Shown here one piece after another: positions 5,579 through 6,988 of a stretch of 6,988 nt of DNA (position 1 is the first letter of the stretch; the number at the start of each line of letters is the position of its first letter). The translations under genes and the position numbers were made by a program. The stretch is from Methylococcaceae bacterium (GTDB taxonomy: Bacteria > Pseudomonadota > Gammaproteobacteria > Methylococcales > Methylomonadaceae), in contig JABFST010000126.1 in the NCBI GenBank assembly GCA_013140465.1, positions 1 to 6,988 on the forward strand, read 5' to 3'. Under the pieces are notes generated by a model. The model was not told the origin of the DNA. It made no database searches and was given only the letters and a program-made list of their open reading frames with translations.

Positions 5579-6793
5579 TCATACAAACGCCTGCCCAAAC
5601 ACCAGCCTGTCGCGCATCGCGGCAATAGGCACTTGCTGCTCTAATAAGGTCTGATACCAATGCCCGTCGGTGGTGTCGCCGTATAATACCGCCCCGACCA
5701 AACGGTCGGCTTTTAACACTATTTTTTTGTAAACCCCTAAGGCGGTATCGGTAAAACACAGGCTTTGGGTGTGTTCGTCACCCATAAAGTCGCCGACCGA
5801 AAACAACTGGATACCGGTCACTTTAAGTTGGGTTGCGGTGGGCAAGCGCAAATAATTGGCGACGCCGTGCGCGCTTAAATGGTTGGCGCAGACTTTGGCT
5901 TGTGCAAACAAAGGCGCGACTAAACCAAACGTGTCACCACGATGTTGGATACATTCACCTACGGCATAAATGCGCGGATCATAGGTTTGCAGGGTGTCGT
6001 TGACGACGATGCCTTGTTCGCAATACAGTCCGGCTTGCTGCGCCAAGGCCATATTGGGACGCACACCGACCGCCATTACCAGCAAATCGCACGCTAAAGT
6101 GCTGCCGTCTTGGCAATGCACAGCGTTGATATGGCCTAGGGCATCGCCGCTTAAACGGGACATTTTAGCCGCCATTTTAAATTTAAGGCCACGTTGCTCT
6201 AAAGCGGCTTGCAGCATTTTAGCCGCGTGGCTGTCCAGTTGCCGATTAAGCAACACGGCGTTATTGTGGATGACGGTGACATCCATCCCGCGTTGCCGCA
6301 AGCCATTGGCGGCTTCCAAGCCTAACAGGCCGCCCCCTACGACCACGGCATGACGATGGCTGTTGGCATAGTCGAGCATTTTATGGACATCGAAGATTTC
6401 CCGAAAACTAATGACCCCGGTTAAGGTGTTGCCCGGCACATCGGCAATCGCGGCTTTCGATCCGGTGGCGATCAATAAGCGGTCATAAACCGCGACTGTG
6501 CCATCTTGGGCGTAGACTTTGCGGTGTTTGCGGTCGATGCGTACCACGGTTTTATCTGCACCTGCGTGTAAGGTGATGTTATGTTCGGCATACCATTGGC
6601 GGTTGTTGATAAAAATATCATCGATAGCCTTGTCGCCCGCCAATACCGATGACAGCATGATGCGGTTGTAATTGCCGTAAGGCTCGGCACCAAAAACGGT
6701 GATCTGGTAACGCTCCGGCGCGGCTGCCAATACTTCTTCTACCGTGCGCATACCCGCCATGCCGTTACCGATAACGACTAAGTTTTGTTTCAT
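5579..6793 (-). CDS. FAD-dependent NAD(P)H oxidoreductase, NirB N-terminal-like; probable electron donor to NasA
   Basis: A 404-residue pyridine-nucleotide-disulphide-type flavoprotein, probably the electron-transfer subunit that oxidises NAD(P)H and feeds NasA. An FAD-binding Rossmann motif is at 6-14 (VVIGNGMAG). NirB-like FGAEPYGNYNRIMLSSVLAG spans 34-53. ATG is at 109-111. The NAD(P)-binding motif VVGGGLLGLEAA is at 151-162. The second FAD motif, YDPRIYAVGECIQHRG, is at 271-286, followed by LVAPLFAQAKVCANHL at 291-306 and KVTGIQLFSVGDFMG at 324-338. It matches the FAD/NAD part of assimilatory nitrite reductase NirB and ends at LVFGQAFV, where NirB would continue into BFD and sirohaem domains; both are absent. 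The ATG at 6791-6793 has AAAGG six bases upstream. It precedes nasA on the same strand, separated by 484 bases of repeats. It resembles NasB/NasC-type subunits, but I do not assign a symbol; a rubredoxin- or other ferredoxin-reductase role is less likely. Confidence 0.88.
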   Translation of the reverse strand: MKQNLVVIGNGMAGMRTVEEVLAAAPERYQITVFGAEPYGNYNRIMLSSVLAGDKAIDDIFINNRQWYAEHNITLHAGADKTVVRIDRKHRKVYAQDGTVAVYDRLLIATGSKAAIADVPGNTLTGVISFREIFDVHKMLDYANSHRHAVVVGGGLLGLEAANGLRQRGMDVTVIHNNAVLLNRQLDSHAAKMLQAALEQRGLKFKMAAKMSRLSGDALGHINAVHCQDGSTLACDLLVMAVGVRPNMALAQQAGLYCEQGIVVNDTLQTYDPRIYAVGECIQHRGDTFGLVAPLFAQAKVCANHLSAHGVANYLRLPTATQLKVTGIQLFSVGDFMGDEHTQSLCFTDTALGVYKKIVLKADRLVGAVLYGDTTDGHWYQTLLEQQVPIAAMRDRLVFGQAFV

Positions 6794-6799
6794 GGAAAG

Positions 6800-6804
6800 C
6801 CTTT
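6800..6804 (-). promoter_or_regulatory. Ribosome binding site of the FAD oxidoreductase gene
   Basis: AAAGG on the minus strand, six bases before the ATG at 6791-6793. It supports that start. No convincing sigma70 or sigma54 promoter was found in the remaining upstream bases, so the gene may be read from further upstream, outside the window. Confidence 0.5.
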
Positions 6805-6850
6805 ACTGTGACACGGGGTTGAAATATGGCCTGTAATTAATGGGTGTTTT

Positions 6851-6871
6851 CCCTCTCCCCAACCCTCTCCC
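6851..6871. repeat. CCCTCTCCC direct repeat next to the MITE-like element
   Basis: Two perfect copies of CCCTCTCCC (6851-6859 and 6863-6871) are separated by CAA. With the following GAGGAGGG, the second copy can form a small hairpin (ACCCTC at 6862-6867 with GAGGGT at 6876-6881). CCCTCTCCC-rich motifs of this kind are, from general knowledge, common intergenic sequences in proteobacteria. The function is unknown. Confidence 0.6.
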
Positions 6872-6873
6872 TG

Positions 6874-6988
6874 AGGAGGGTGTCGTAAAAGGTCGGTTGT
6901 TCACCATGTAATGAAGCATAACATTCTGATTTTGTTGGGTTACGCTTCGCTAACCCAACCTACATACAGGCTTTTACGACACCCTCCT
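6874..6988. mobile_element. MITE-like element with perfect 18-bp terminal inverted repeats
   Basis: The left end AGGAGGGTGTCGTAAAAG (6874-6891) is the exact reverse complement of CTTTTACGACACCCTCCT (6971-6988), the last 18 bases of the window. The element is therefore about 115 bp, non-coding, and could extend a few bases past the edge. It carries an internal palindrome with arms TTGGGTTA and TAACCCAA. A second copy, about 85% identical over 95 bases, is at 2332-2426. Short length, lack of coding and perfect inverted ends fit a miniature inverted-repeat transposable element moved by a transposase encoded elsewhere. A REP-type intergenic repeat is the alternative. Confidence 0.75.

Noticed and set aside
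5193..5625. Open frames running through the repeat cluster on both strands
   Set aside because: Their sequence is translated hairpin repeat, duplicated with the repeats, and they match no known protein type.
6805..6873. Sigma54 (-24/-12) promoter upstream of the FAD oxidoreductase gene, as might be expected for nitrogen control
   Set aside because: No TGGC...TTGC pair with the right spacing was found on the minus strand.

Overview
This window is chromosomal DNA from a proteobacterium, most likely a gammaproteobacterium. The acetolactate synthase proteins, an assimilatory nitrate reductase with a C-terminal BFD-type iron-sulfur domain, and abundant short palindromic repeats would suit a methanotroph of the Methylococcales type. 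That placement is inference from remembered family resemblance; there is no rRNA or other firm marker. All four recognisable genes lie on the minus strand, so the window reads biologically from right to left.

Layout, in + coordinates. 1-309 holds the first 103 residues of the acetolactate synthase small subunit (ilvN/ilvH), cut by the window edge. 310-2046 is the large subunit (ilvB/ilvI); its stop codon directly abuts the ATG of the small subunit. 2047-2445 is a gene-free leader and spacer. It holds a good RBS, a candidate promoter, a 40-nt hairpin, an 18-codon mini-ORF, and one decayed copy of a MITE-like repeat. 2446-5094 is a NasA-type molybdenum nitrate reductase. 5095-5578 is gene-free and packed with hairpin-rich repeats. 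5579-6793 is an FAD-dependent NAD(P)H oxidoreductase matching the N-terminal part of NirB. 6794-6988 holds its RBS, a CCCTCTCCC direct repeat and a well-preserved MITE-like element with perfect 18-bp terminal inverted repeats.

There are two functional modules. The first is branched-chain amino acid synthesis (ilvBN), translationally coupled. The second is assimilatory nitrate reduction. There the FAD protein probably takes electrons from NAD(P)H and passes them to NasA, whose own BFD-type [2Fe-2S] domain and N-terminal [4Fe-4S] cluster carry them to the molybdenum site. The FAD protein has no iron-sulfur domain of its own, so the two proteins complement each other.

The genes are ordinary housekeeping and assimilation genes. 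The unusual content is intergenic. Three composite palindromic elements, two of them a 146-bp-period tandem duplication, sit between the two nitrate genes. Each complete element is built from four hairpins, two with pyrimidine-rich loops and then two with purine-rich loops, with a whole-element inverted symmetry. A second repeat family of about 115 bp occurs in direct orientation on both sides of the nitrate module, 4539 bp apart. No CRISPR array, tRNA, rRNA or transposase gene was seen.
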